Assembly: GCA_900319465.1 (NCBI GenBank)
Contig: ONOL01000005.1
Span: forward strand, 1 to 64,000
DNA length: 64,000 bases
Source: an uncultured Eubacteriales bacterium
Lineage (GTDB): Bacteria > Bacillota > Clostridia > Oscillospirales > Oscillospiraceae
Direction of reading: 5' to 3'
Shown here: piece after piece, positions 43,138 to 52,244 of the stretch
Numbering within the stretch: position 1 is the first letter of the stretch
How the letters are laid out: the number at the start of each line of letters is the position of its first letter
The notes under the pieces: model-generated
The model's input: only the letters and a program-made list of their open reading frames with translations
What the model was told of the DNA's origin: nothing
Databases searched by the model: none
Program-made: the position numbers and the translations under genes

Positions 43138-43542
43138 TCAGCGTTTCTGGGGATTGACGATGTTGCGCCAGTCGAGATCGCCGCGGCGCAGGCCCTGCAC
43201 CAGAACCTCCGCGGTTGCCGCGTTGGTGGCGAAGGGGATCTGATACTGGTCGCAGAGGCGTTCGACCTTGTTGATGTCGTCAAAGCCCTTGGGGTTGGCC
43301 GGGTCGCAGAAAAAGAGCACCAGGTCGATCTCGTTGAAGGAGATCCTCGCGCCGATCTGCTGCGCGCCGCCCTGATCCGCGTGAAGGTACAGGGTGATGG
43401 GCAGCCCCGTGGCTTCCGAAACGAGCTTGCCGGTTACATGGGTGGCGCAGAGAGAATGTTCCGCGAGGATGCCGCAGTAGGCGATACAGAACTGGACCAT
43501 CAATTCCTTCTTCCGATCATGTGCCATCAGTGCAATGTTCAA
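43138..43542 (-). CDS. Methylglyoxal-synthase homologue lacking catalytic residues
   Basis: 134 residues; TTG start at 43542 supported by AAGGAAGTGAG upstream and by the family start MNIALxAHD. The fold matches MgsA throughout (ATGLPITLYL, QQIGARIS, EIDLVLFFCDP, IPFATNAATAEVL). However the phosphate loop ATGTTG is ATHVTG here, SGPxGGDQQ is HADQGGAQQ so the catalytic aspartate (E. coli D71) is A60, and the catalytic histidine (E. coli H98) is F. H8, D9 and K12 remain. It is unlikely to make methylglyoxal from dihydroxyacetone phosphate; a regulatory or binding role is more likely. Placed before hisS-aspS. Confidence 0.82.
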   Translation of the reverse strand: MNIALMAHDRKKELMVQFCIAYCGILAEHSLCATHVTGKLVSEATGLPITLYLHADQGGAQQIGARISFNEIDLVLFFCDPANPKGFDDINKVERLCDQYQIPFATNAATAEVLVQGLRRGDLDWRNIVNPQKR

Positions 43543-43583
43543 GCGCCGCTCACTTCCTTTATCCTTAATTTCATTATCAACTT

Positions 43584-43612
43584 ATTATAAACCGAAAACT
43601 TTTCCCTTGCAA
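43584..43612 (-). promoter_or_regulatory. Promoter of the MGS-like gene (and perhaps hisS-aspS)
   Basis: Minus strand TTGCAA (43612-43607), 17 bases, TATAAT (43589-43584). Confidence 0.75.
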
Positions 43613-43668
43613 CAATTAAAATAATTGAAACACAACTGCCCGCATACGGGATTTGAATCGCAGCCGCG

Positions 43669-45798
43669 TTATTTCAGCAGCCCCATCTCCGGCTCGGAGG
43701 TGTCGCTGTAGCTCTTGATGTTGATGTAGGCGTCCATGACCTGACGGGCCATGAACTGGGTGCTTGCGCCGGAAAGGCCGCGCTCCACGACGACCGCGAT
43801 GGCCACCTCGGGATCGTCAAACGGCGCGTAGCACATGAAGATACCGTCGTTCGTGATATGCTCGCCCTTCTGGGCGGTCCCGGTCTTGCCGGCCACGTCC
43901 CAGGCGCAGTCGGCCCACCACTTGGCGTTGGCCTCGTTGACGGACCAGTCATGAAGCACCAGGTGCATGCCCTCGTGCACCGCGTCCCAGTTCCATTCGT
44001 CGGACTGGACGACACTCAGCACCTCGGCCTCGCGCTCATAGAGCACCTGGCTGTAATCGTAGCTGCGGATGGCCTTGAGGACAGAGGCGGAGTGGCGGTA
44101 GCCGGAGTTGGCAACGGTAGCGCAGTACTCGGCGATCTGCAGAGGCGAGAAGATGGAGTCGGACTGACCGATGGCCGCCTGCAGCGTGTCACCGATACGC
44201 CACGTGGTACCGGTATAATCGGAATGGTTGGCCGCGTTGGACATATTGCCGACGGTCTCCACCAGCTCGATGCCGGTCGGAACGCCGAGGCCGAAGGCGT
44301 GGGCGTAGGTGCCCATGTCGTCGATGCCGAGCTCGTGGCCGATGGTGTAGAAGAAGTAGTTGCAGGAGTCGCGCAGGGCGAAAGTGACGTTGTCCTCGCC
44401 GTGGGTCCAGTGCTCGTTGGGGTTGGAGCTTGCGCGCCAGATCCAGCATTCAGGCGCGTAGCCTTCCGCCGCGTAACGGGTGAAGACGCCTTCGCACTTG
44501 ACCTTGAATTCGGTGTTGATGATGCCCTCGGTCAGGCAGGCCATGGCGACGCAGGGCTTGAAGGTGGAACCGGGGGCATAGGCGCCCATCAGCGCGCGGT
44601 TGAAGAGCGGCGCGTTGGGGGTCTCCAGAAGCTCGGCGTACTTCTCAATGATCGTGGACACGTCGAAGGTCGGCCAGCTCGCGATGGCGAGCGGCTCGCC
44701 GGTCTTGACGTTCACGACCACGATGGCGGCGCCGGTGATCTCGTCCTTCATGTCCGGGTCGTACTCGCCCGCGGCGGTACGCTCGGCGCGAAGCTGCGCG
44801 CGGTCGGCACGCATGATGTCGATGCCGTGGGCCAGGATCTTCTCGACCTGCTCCTGCAGGGCGATATCAATCGTCAGATAGACGTGGTGCCCGGGCTCCG
44901 GGTCTTTCAGATAGACCGTGGAGAGCACGGTGCCGGCGGCGTTGCGGTATTCGATCACCTCGCCGTCCTTGCCGTGCAGGTCGGTCTCAAAGGCGTATTC
45001 GATGCCGTCCTTGCCCACCACCGCGTCGTTGGCGTAGTCGAGCAGGGAGTAGCGCTCGAACTCCTCCTGGGTCATCAGGCCGACGTAGCCGAGCAGATGG
45101 GCCGCGTATTCGGTGCCGTAGTCCCGGGTGAAGGCTCGCTCGACCTCGATGCCGGAGAGCTTGTTCTCCATGATGGAGGAAATGAGCGCCATGCTCGCGT
45201 CCTCGACGAACATGTACTCCGCGGTGTTGACCGCGTAGCGCACGTTGATCGAATAGCGGACGCCCGCGATGATGCGCATCTCCTCGGAGGTGTAGCTGTT
45301 GTCGATGTTATAGCGGGTGCGCATATAGCTGAGCAGCTCGACCGCCGTGGGGTTTTCCGGCAGGGATTTGGCCTTGTCCTTGAAATAGGCCTGCAGCATG
45401 GTGCGCTGGATCTCGGTCATGTTCTCGTTGAAGGTAAAGGGAGGCTCCATGCTGATGGGAAGATCGTCCGTATAGGAGTCGCCGTAGCTCTGCACCATCT
45501 TCACCAGCTGCAGGATGATGCCGTTGGGATCGGGATTGGCAAAGAGCTTGGTCACGTCGATCTTCAGGTTGTAGCATTCCTTGTTGCTGACCAGGACGCG
45601 GCCGTAGCGGTCCAGGATATTGCCGCGCGCGGCGGTAACGGTGCGCTGGGTCTCGCTGATGGCGCTGGCCTGGTTGTAGTATTTCTCGCCTTCCACGATC
45701 TGCAGGTTATAAAGCCTGACCATGAAGATTGCGAGAATGACGATCAGCAGCACCGCGATGGCGGCGATGCGGCCGGTATGGATCAATTTTCTGCTCAT
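43669..45798 (-). CDS. mrdA: Penicillin-binding protein 2, class B transpeptidase of elongation
   Basis: 709 residues from the ATG at 45798 (AAAGG 7 bases upstream). One N-terminal membrane helix (IAAIAVLLIVILAIFMV), the pedestal domain with RGNILDRYGRVL, then the transpeptidase: GSTFKP with the serine near 410, SCN at 476-478 and KTG at 638-640. All three active-site motifs are intact. It crosslinks peptidoglycan for the elongasome. The gene ends the maf-mreC-mreD-mrdA operon, the usual partner order. Confidence 0.94.
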   Translation of the reverse strand: MSRKLIHTGRIAAIAVLLIVILAIFMVRLYNLQIVEGEKYYNQASAISETQRTVTAARGNILDRYGRVLVSNKECYNLKIDVTKLFANPDPNGIILQLVKMVQSYGDSYTDDLPISMEPPFTFNENMTEIQRTMLQAYFKDKAKSLPENPTAVELLSYMRTRYNIDNSYTSEEMRIIAGVRYSINVRYAVNTAEYMFVEDASMALISSIMENKLSGIEVERAFTRDYGTEYAAHLLGYVGLMTQEEFERYSLLDYANDAVVGKDGIEYAFETDLHGKDGEVIEYRNAAGTVLSTVYLKDPEPGHHVYLTIDIALQEQVEKILAHGIDIMRADRAQLRAERTAAGEYDPDMKDEITGAAIVVVNVKTGEPLAIASWPTFDVSTIIEKYAELLETPNAPLFNRALMGAYAPGSTFKPCVAMACLTEGIINTEFKVKCEGVFTRYAAEGYAPECWIWRASSNPNEHWTHGEDNVTFALRDSCNYFFYTIGHELGIDDMGTYAHAFGLGVPTGIELVETVGNMSNAANHSDYTGTTWRIGDTLQAAIGQSDSIFSPLQIAEYCATVANSGYRHSASVLKAIRSYDYSQVLYEREAEVLSVVQSDEWNWDAVHEGMHLVLHDWSVNEANAKWWADCAWDVAGKTGTAQKGEHITNDGIFMCYAPFDDPEVAIAVVVERGLSGASTQFMARQVMDAYINIKSYSDTSEPEMGLLK

Positions 45799-45835
45799 GC
45801 AATTGCCTTTCTGAAAACCGGAATCTGAAACGTTT

Positions 45836-46354
45836 TTACTCGATCCACCTCGCAGGCGGGAGGAAGGCAAGGATGGAGAAGGGCATGGACCAGAGCGTCT
45901 GCAGAACTACGGTGCGGAACATCACCGTCGAGAAGGTGTCCAACGCCACCGTGTGCATCATCTGCACCAGCGCCGTGATCGCAAGCCCCAGCAGCGCAGC
46001 GCCCAGGAAGGCGAAGAAACGCCGGTTGATGAAATACGTGGAGATAAAGCCCGAGGCAAAGGCCAGAGCGGGAAACAGCACCGTGAAAAGGATCGTGTTC
46101 TCCACAAAGGCCATATCCGCGAAGATCCCCAGGACGAGACTGAACACCGCGCCCCAGGTCGCCCCCTCGAACATGCCGACCGCCACCGCCACCGCAGGCA
46201 GGATCATCGGGCAGACGCCCGCGATGCGAAGCTGGGTCAGCAGCATATTCTGCGTCAGCAGCGCCAGAAACAGGTACAGCGCGTACTGCAGCACCCGCCG
46301 TACCCGGATCTTGGAGAGGATCTCTCTGGCGATCAAATCCCTTAACTCGTTCAC
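45836..46354 (-). CDS. mreD: Rod shape-determining protein MreD
   Basis: 172 residues from a GTG start at 46354, two bases after the mreC stop. Five to six membrane helices and a basic N-terminus; sequence is weakly conserved in the family, so the call relies on topology, length and position between mreC and PBP2. Confidence 0.88.
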   Translation of the reverse strand: MNELRDLIAREILSKIRVRRVLQYALYLFLALLTQNMLLTQLRIAGVCPMILPAVAVAVGMFEGATWGAVFSLVLGIFADMAFVENTILFTVLFPALAFASGFISTYFINRRFFAFLGAALLGLAITALVQMMHTVALDTFSTVMFRTVVLQTLWSMPFSILAFLPPARWIE

Positions 46355-46356
46355 TG

Positions 46357-47199
46357 TTACTCAACCACCTGAAAATCCTTGATGATGAAGACCTGCACCA
46401 GCGCGTCCAGATCGCACTGGGGCTTGACCACGCCGTACTCGATCTGGCCGCCGGCCTCGCTCTGGACGCTCGAGAGCGTACCGATGACGAGCCCGGCCGG
46501 GAACGCGCCGCCGGAGCCGGAGGTCAGCACCTCGTCGCCGGTAAAGATCTGCGCGCCGTCGGCAAGGAAGGTGAGCTTTGCGGTCTTCTCACGCATCAGG
46601 GCGTACTCGCCCACGACCATGCCGGAGCTGCCGTTGGCGCCCACGTAGGCGCCCACGCTCATATCCACGTCGATGAGCGTGCTGACGGTCGCCCAAGTCG
46701 CGCCGAGCTCCGTCACCTGTCCGACCAGCGCGCCGTACTCGGTGATGACCGGGTCGTTGAGCTCGATGCCGTGGTTGGCGCCCTTGCTGATGGTAAAGGA
46801 GGACGACCAGTTTGAGGAGGACCAGAGCACCACCTTGGCCGACTCCAGAATGTAGTCGGTGTGCTTCTGGCGCAGGTAGAGCGCCTCGCGCAGCCTGACG
46901 TTCTCCTCCGAGGCCTCGATGCCGTCGCGGGCGGACTTCTGCGCGTCCGCGAGCTGGGCGCGGAGGGACTCGTTCTCCGCCATGAGCGAATCGTATTTAT
47001 ACAGATAGCCGTAGATACTGTTGAAGAGGTTGACCGTGGAGCTCAAAACCTTCTGCATCGGCGCGCTCAGCACGCCGGTCGCGTTGTGCACGATCCCGAT
47101 CTGCCCGTCGCGCGCGGCGTTGCCGACGCCGATGAGCAGCGCCACCGCCAGCACGATCACGGCGATCCGGATCCCGTTTTTCTTCAGATACTCTTTCAA
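46357..47199 (-). CDS. mreC: Rod shape-determining protein MreC
   Basis: 280 residues if translation starts at the TTG at 47199, which overlaps the maf stop codon (TTGA) and has GGGAGTGGG upstream; a GTG at 47244 would add 15 residues. One membrane helix (IAVIVLAVALLIGVG), a coiled coil around LMAENESLRAQLADAQ, and two beta-barrels (GLVIGTLSSVQ...). It scaffolds PBP2 outside the membrane. mreB is not in this window. Confidence 0.92.
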   Translation of the reverse strand: MKEYLKKNGIRIAVIVLAVALLIGVGNAARDGQIGIVHNATGVLSAPMQKVLSSTVNLFNSIYGYLYKYDSLMAENESLRAQLADAQKSARDGIEASEENVRLREALYLRQKHTDYILESAKVVLWSSSNWSSSFTISKGANHGIELNDPVITEYGALVGQVTELGATWATVSTLIDVDMSVGAYVGANGSSGMVVGEYALMREKTAKLTFLADGAQIFTGDEVLTSGSGGAFPAGLVIGTLSSVQSEAGGQIEYGVVKPQCDLDALVQVFIIKDFQVVE

Positions 47200-47768
47200 A
47201 GAAGTCCCACTCCCTGCTCTTTCAGCATTGCGTCCAGCCTGCACAGGGGCAGGCCCATCACATTAAAAAAGTCGCCTTCGATCCCCCGCACAAACAGCGC
47301 GCCCAGGCCCTGCGCCCCATAGGCGCCGGCCTTGTCCATGGGTTCGCCGGTTTCGATGTAGCGCCGGATCTCGTCCTCCGGGATATCCCGGAAATGCACG
47401 GCCGTGCATTCGCACGCCAGCCGCTCCACGCCGCCGCGCAGCACCGCCACGCCGGTGTAGACGTGGTGGGTGTTCCCGGAGAGGCTGCGCAGCATCGCCG
47501 CGGCCTCCTCGCGGGAATGGGGCTTTCCGAAGGGGCGGCCGTCAAACCAGACGATGGTATCCGCCGCAACGACGACGTCGTCCTCCCCCGCTGCGGCGGC
47601 CACTTCCTCCGCCTTTGCGGCGGCCAGCGCCGTCACCAGTTCCCGGGGTCCTGCCCCCTTCGGGGGATCCTCCTCCCCTTTCGCGGGGAGGATCCTCAGA
47701 TTTTTCACGCCCAGCATCTCCATCAGCTCCTTGCGCCGCGGAGAACCGGAAGCAAGTATAAAATTCAT
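47196..47768 (-). CDS. maf: Maf/YhdE nucleotide pyrophosphatase
   Basis: 190 residues from the ATG at 47768 with AAGGAG upstream. The family signature LASGSPRRKELMEM is at the N-terminus, and VVAADTIVWFDG contains the catalytic aspartate. Maf proteins hydrolyse dTTP/UTP or modified nucleotides. Frequently located ahead of mreBCD, as here. Confidence 0.93.
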   Translation of the reverse strand: MNFILASGSPRRKELMEMLGVKNLRILPAKGEEDPPKGAGPRELVTALAAAKAEEVAAAAGEDDVVVAADTIVWFDGRPFGKPHSREEAAAMLRSLSGNTHHVYTGVAVLRGGVERLACECTAVHFRDIPEDEIRRYIETGEPMDKAGAYGAQGLGALFVRGIEGDFFNVMGLPLCRLDAMLKEQGVGLL

Positions 47769-47846
47769 AGCACTCCTTTTCGGCCCGCCTTTGCGGGGCT
47801 TTCGCAGGCAAAGGGCGCGCAAGCGGCATAGGGGGGGCTTTCCCCC

Positions 47847-49928
47847 TTATTCCACGCCCCGGTAATACAGCCCTCTCGTCAGGATGTTGGGCCGGTAGTC
47901 GGAGAAACCGAGGTGGCCCTTGGCGACTTCGACGCACTCTCTCGCGCTCTCCGTGGAGAACAGCAGCCGCAGGCCCCACAGGCCGGTGCCGTAAAGATCG
48001 TCCTTTTTGTCCGCCAGATACAGCTTGTGCGCGTTGTAGATCACGGTGCGCTCGCCGGGCTCGGCGACCACCGGGAACACAGAGCCCATACGGTCGGCCA
48101 GCTCCCCGGGCAACGAGACGCTGCGGCCGGAGGTGTTTTTCAGCAGATTCTGATCCGAGACCATGACCGGCAGGCGGCCGTAGATGATGGCCTCGGTGTC
48201 GATGGGCTTGGGCATATCGCGGATCTGGCTCAGCCTCAGCTCGAAGGAGGCCGTCGCGGACAGGAAGCCCGCCTCCTGCAGCACTTCCATCGTATAGCCG
48301 TTGAAGGCGTTGAGGCCGAAATCGCCGCGCAGCCGGAAGCCGGCGCTGCGGGCGAGCGCGATCTGGCCGAGGTTTCCGACCAGCGCCTCGTTCACGCCGC
48401 GCGCAAAGAGCTTCTGCAGCGTTTCGTAGAGCGGGCGCAGCTCCTCGTCTGTGACCACGCGGGGCAGCACCGCCACCGGCACCGCTCCCTGGTTGACGAA
48501 GGGAAGCACGCGTTCAAAATGCTCCGCCATCAGCGCGGCGGGTACGTACAGGTAATCCGGCTTCAGCTCCGCCAGCTCCGTCGTGAGCTGCTCCTCGCTG
48601 CGCACCTGGAAGAGGATCTTCGGGTCGCCCAGCGGCACGCAGTTCTTCGGCGGCAGCGGCAGCGCCCCGTGTGCGCGCACGGGAGGCTTGGCCCGCTCCT
48701 CGGAGATCTGGGAAATCAGCTCCCGGCGCAGGCGGTTGATCTCCGCCGCGGGGAGGAACAGGCCGGGATCGGTCTTGGCGCGGTTCTCCACCACGCTGTA
48801 CGGCGTGCCGCCGGTCTTGAACATCTGTTCGGTCAGATAGCCGTCGGTCAGGCCCTGGCGTCTCGCCCGCTCGGGCACCGCGCCGAAGGTCACGGCCTTG
48901 TGTCCCTCGTCGTCAAAGGCGATGGCCCGGATGGGCGTGCCCTTGGCGGCCACGGTATAGAAATGCACCGGCACCCGGCGAAGCTCGCCGTCTGCATAGG
49001 CCTTGCGGGCGGTGGTAAAGATCGCCTCGTCCGCGCGGTCCTGCTCGGTGCGCATTCCCAGCATGTCCTGTTTGTCGCCGTTGAAATAGCCCTGCGTAAA
49101 GCCCTGGCGGGAGAAGGCCTGCTCGAGAAGCTGCATCTCCTCCTTCGTCGGCTTCCTGTGCTCCTTGAGCGCCTTGGCATAGATCCCGGTAACGATGGCG
49201 GTATACTCGGGCCGCTTCATGCGCCCCTCGATCTTCAGGCAGGCGACGCCCGCCTGCTCCAGCTCGTCGAGCCGGTCGACGAGGCAGTTGTCCTTCAGGG
49301 AGAGCGGGTGCTCCTCCTTGCTGCCGGTAAGCGTGTACTGCATGCGGCAGGGCTGGGCGCACATGCCCCGGTTGCCGCTGCGCCGCCCGATCATGGCGGA
49401 CAGGTAGCACTGGCCGGAATGGCAGAAGCACAGCGCCCCGTGCACGAAGACCTCCGTCTCGATGGCGGCGCGGGAGGTGATGGCGCGGATCTGCTCCAGG
49501 CTCAGCTCCCTTGCGAGCACGGCGCGGGTAAGCCCCAGCTCCGCCGCGGCCTGGACGCCCGCGAGATTGTGCAGACTCATCTGGGTGCTCGCGTGAAGCG
49601 GGATGTCCGGCAGGGCCTTTCGGATCGCCTTGATCAGTCCCAGATCCTGGATGATAATGCCGTCAGCCCCCAGATCGGAGGCGAGGCCGGCCGCACGCAC
49701 GGCGCTCTCGACCTCCCGGTCGTTGACGAGGGTGTTGAGCGTCACATAGACCTTGCAGCCGCGGATGCGGCAGTAGCGCACAGCTTTTTCAAATTCTTCG
49801 TCGGTAAAGTTTTTGGCGCCGCGCCGGGCGTTGAAATCGCCCATGCCGAGATATACGGCGTCCGCTCCATTCTGCACGGCGGCGATAACGGCCTCGGGAG
49901 AGCCGGCCGGCGAAAGCAGCTCGATCAT
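47847..49928 (-). CDS. U32 family peptidase / RNA-hydroxylation-type protein
   Basis: 693 residues from the ATG at 49928 (AAGGAG). The N-terminal TIM barrel has the U32 signature ETEVFVHGALCFCHSGQCYL and the cysteine set CxC/C...MCAQPCR that binds an Fe-S cluster in RlhA/TrhP-type relatives. The C-terminal 300 residues form the extended U32 domain. Relatives act in tRNA or rRNA hydroxylation with prephenate; others are called collagenase-like peptidases. First gene of the maf-mre-PBP2 transcript, 78 bases upstream of maf. Confidence 0.88.
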   Translation of the reverse strand: MIELLSPAGSPEAVIAAVQNGADAVYLGMGDFNARRGAKNFTDEEFEKAVRYCRIRGCKVYVTLNTLVNDREVESAVRAAGLASDLGADGIIIQDLGLIKAIRKALPDIPLHASTQMSLHNLAGVQAAAELGLTRAVLARELSLEQIRAITSRAAIETEVFVHGALCFCHSGQCYLSAMIGRRSGNRGMCAQPCRMQYTLTGSKEEHPLSLKDNCLVDRLDELEQAGVACLKIEGRMKRPEYTAIVTGIYAKALKEHRKPTKEEMQLLEQAFSRQGFTQGYFNGDKQDMLGMRTEQDRADEAIFTTARKAYADGELRRVPVHFYTVAAKGTPIRAIAFDDEGHKAVTFGAVPERARRQGLTDGYLTEQMFKTGGTPYSVVENRAKTDPGLFLPAAEINRLRRELISQISEERAKPPVRAHGALPLPPKNCVPLGDPKILFQVRSEEQLTTELAELKPDYLYVPAALMAEHFERVLPFVNQGAVPVAVLPRVVTDEELRPLYETLQKLFARGVNEALVGNLGQIALARSAGFRLRGDFGLNAFNGYTMEVLQEAGFLSATASFELRLSQIRDMPKPIDTEAIIYGRLPVMVSDQNLLKNTSGRSVSLPGELADRMGSVFPVVAEPGERTVIYNAHKLYLADKKDDLYGTGLWGLRLLFSTESARECVEVAKGHLGFSDYRPNILTRGLYYRGVE

Positions 49929-50079
49929 CTCTTCGCTCCTTTTTGTCTTTTTCACAGCCGGAGCGCGTTCCGGCTCCGAGCGTCGGGATGGCCACACGGG
50001 CCGGGCCGCCCGTCCCCGGACGGCAGGAAAGCGGGAGGCGCCGCCCCGACGACGGCGTACTACCGCTATAATACAGGGT

Positions 50080-50109
50080 ATTATAACACACAGCTCCCTA
50101 TTGCGACAA
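50080..50109 (-). promoter_or_regulatory. Promoter of the U32-maf-mre-PBP2 operon
   Basis: Minus strand TTGTCG (50109-50104), 18 bases, TATAAT (50085-50080). Its -35 overlaps the -35 of the divergent dnaD promoter. Confidence 0.65.
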
Positions 50110-50129
50110 GTCAATTTTGATGGTATAAT
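50101..50129 (+). promoter_or_regulatory. Promoter of the dnaD-dnaC operon
   Basis: TTGCGA (50101-50106), 17 bases, TATAAT (50124-50129). Confidence 0.7.
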
Positions 50130-50177
50130 ACTTTTCGCTTGTAAAATATTTTTGAATCTTGAGGCAAAGACAGGAAA

Positions 50178-51116
50178 ATGCAGGGAAGCAACGCAGAAAA
50201 AACCATCAGCGCCAGGGCTTTGGACAAGCTCGTCGCCGCCCATGACGGGGACGTGGCGCTGCTGTATCTCTACCGGCTGCAGAGCGGCAGCCGGGATCCG
50301 GAGCAGGCCGCCGAAGCCCTCTGCCGCACGATGCGGGAGATCGGAGAGGCGGAGGAAAAGCTGCGCCGGCTCGCGCTGCTGCCCGAGGACAGCCCGGAAG
50401 CGCAGGCTCCCGCGGCGGGGACGGCGCGGCGCGCGCTGCTCCCCCCGGCGGAGGAGCCGCCCGAGTACCTTGCGGAGGATGTGACGCGCCGCAGCCGTGA
50501 AGACCCCGCCTTCTCCGCGATCCTCGCCGAGGCCGCGCGGGTCATGGGGCGGAACCTCTCCAGCAACGACACCAAGGTGCTTTTCGGCGTGTACGACTAT
50601 CTGGGGCTGCCGGCCGAGGTCGTCTTTATGCTGCTGAGCTACTGCGCCGAGCAGTTCAACGAGCGCTACGGCTCCAGCCGCCGCCCCAGCGCGAGGGCCA
50701 TCGAAAAGCTCGCCTACGAGTGGGCGCGGCAGGAGATCCTGACCCTCGAGCAGGCGGAGAGCTACATCACCGCCCAGAAGGAACGGCGCGGCGAGACGGG
50801 CCGGATCAAGGCGCTTCTCAACATATACGGCCGGGAGCTCACGGCCACCGAGGAAAAATACATCGCGTCCTGGCTGGACATGGGCTTTCACGAGGAGGCC
50901 ATCGCCATCGCCTACGACCGCACGCTGACCCAGACCAACGCCCTCAAATGGCCCTATCTGAATAAGATCCTCCTGAGCTGGCACGAGAAGGGCCTGCACA
51001 CGGCCAGGGAGATCGAGGAAAAGGACGGCCGGCGCCCGGCGCCCAGGCGCGGCGCGCAGGGCGAGCAGAAGCCTGTGGACATGGACGCGCTCAGAAAGAT
51101 CATCGACAAGATTTAA
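50178..51116 (+). CDS. dnaD: DnaD-domain replication protein
   Basis: 312 residues. An N-terminal segment, an acidic/proline linker (about 72-95), then two DnaD C-terminal-type domains (DnaB_2), each with the helical YxxLGLPxEVVFMLL / YIxSWxDMGFxEEAIxIAY pattern and a trailing W-x-Y. It works in primosome assembly at oriC and restart sites. Followed after 12 bases by the DnaC/DnaI-type loader, consistent with a helicase-loading pair. Confidence 0.87.
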   Translation: MQGSNAEKTISARALDKLVAAHDGDVALLYLYRLQSGSRDPEQAAEALCRTMREIGEAEEKLRRLALLPEDSPEAQAPAAGTARRALLPPAEEPPEYLAEDVTRRSREDPAFSAILAEAARVMGRNLSSNDTKVLFGVYDYLGLPAEVVFMLLSYCAEQFNERYGSSRRPSARAIEKLAYEWARQEILTLEQAESYITAQKERRGETGRIKALLNIYGRELTATEEKYIASWLDMGFHEEAIAIAYDRTLTQTNALKWPYLNKILLSWHEKGLHTAREIEEKDGRRPAPRRGAQGEQKPVDMDALRKIIDKI

Positions 51117-51128
51117 GGGGAGATCTCA

Positions 51129-52124
51129 ATGCCCTACGACGGACAGCTTCTGGCCCGCGCCAGAGCGGAATTGGATAAAACCCGCGCGGAAAACGAGGCC
51201 GAGCATACGCGCAGGACGGCGCTGTGCTACGCCCGCATCCCGGAGCTCGGGCGGATCGACGGCGAGATGCGCCGCCAGATGCGTGAGCTGCTGCAGCTTA
51301 CGATCCGGCGCCCGGCGGATATGGCGGCGCAGATCGCCGCGCTCGAAAGGCAGAATCTCGAATCCCAGGCAAGACGCGCGGAGCTGCTGGTGGAAAACGG
51401 GCTGCCCACGGACTACCTCGACGAGATCGTGAGCTGCCCCAAATGCCGCGATACCGGCAACGGCCCGCAGGGTCCCTGCGAGTGCCTCGACCGGCTGTAC
51501 AACCGGGAGCTGACGAAGGAGCTGGGCGTGCTGCTGCGCAGCGGGGACGAGTGTTTTGAAAACTTCGATCTCTCGCTCTACCCGGACGTCTTCGACCCCG
51601 TGCGCCGCTGCGTGCCGCGGGAGCTCGCGGAGATCGCGCTGGTGAGCTGCCGGAAATTTGCGGATAACTTCCCCGCAGTCGCCTCGAACCTGCTGCTGCA
51701 GGGCGCGCCGGGGCTGGGCAAGACCTACCTCTCCGCCTGTATCGCCCGGGTGGCGGCAAAGAAGGGCTGTTCGGTCTGCTACGATACCGCCGTCTCCGCC
51801 CTCGGCGCCTTTGAGCGGCAGAAATTTGCCCGCACGCCGGAGGAGCAGGAGCAGGCCGCGCGCCGGGTGGAGCGCATGCTCTCCTGCGATCTGATGATCC
51901 TGGACGACCTCGGCACCGAGATGGTCACGCCCATGTCCGTCAGCGCGCTCTATACACTCGTCAACAGCCGCCTTGTCAGCGGAAAAAAGACCATCATCAG
52001 CACCAATTGCTCCGACGCGGAGCTTGAAAAGCTCTACGGAGGCCAGATCGCTTCGCGTCTGGCCGGGGAGTTCCTCTGCCTGCCCTTCGCGGGGGAGGAC
52101 ATCCGCCGTATGCGGCGCGGATGA
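51129..52124 (+). CDS. dnaC: AAA+ helicase loader, DnaC/DnaI type
   Basis: 331 residues. N-terminal coiled coil, a zinc-binding CPKCRDTGN...CECL at about 103-118 as in Bacillus DnaI, Walker A GAPGLGKT at 192-199, Walker B LMILDDLG, and a sensor II arginine near the C-terminus (SRLAGEF). It loads the replicative helicase together with DnaD. The chromosomal setting beside the mre operon argues against a prophage origin. Confidence 0.9.
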   Translation: MPYDGQLLARARAELDKTRAENEAEHTRRTALCYARIPELGRIDGEMRRQMRELLQLTIRRPADMAAQIAALERQNLESQARRAELLVENGLPTDYLDEIVSCPKCRDTGNGPQGPCECLDRLYNRELTKELGVLLRSGDECFENFDLSLYPDVFDPVRRCVPRELAEIALVSCRKFADNFPAVASNLLLQGAPGLGKTYLSACIARVAAKKGCSVCYDTAVSALGAFERQKFARTPEEQEQAARRVERMLSCDLMILDDLGTEMVTPMSVSALYTLVNSRLVSGKKTIISTNCSDAELEKLYGGQIASRLAGEFLCLPFAGEDIRRMRRG

Positions 52125-52170
52125 GCCGGCGGCCGTTTGGGCCCGTTCTTTGAAAAACTTGACATTTTGC

Positions 52171-52199
52171 TTGTAATCCGTGCTTTCAGCCGTTATAAT
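52171..52199 (+). promoter_or_regulatory. Promoter of the E2-like gene
   Basis: TTGTAA (52171-52176), 17 bases, TATAAT (52194-52199), then AGGGAGGG before the ATG. Confidence 0.7.
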
Positions 52200-52244
52200 C
52201 AATCCGGTGCTTCAAAAATCAGAAACAAAAAGGGAGGGTTCCCT

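Noticed and set aside
50178..52124. Prophage replication module (DnaD plus DnaC)
   Set aside because: No other phage genes; the pair lies divergent from the mre operon, in host-like composition.
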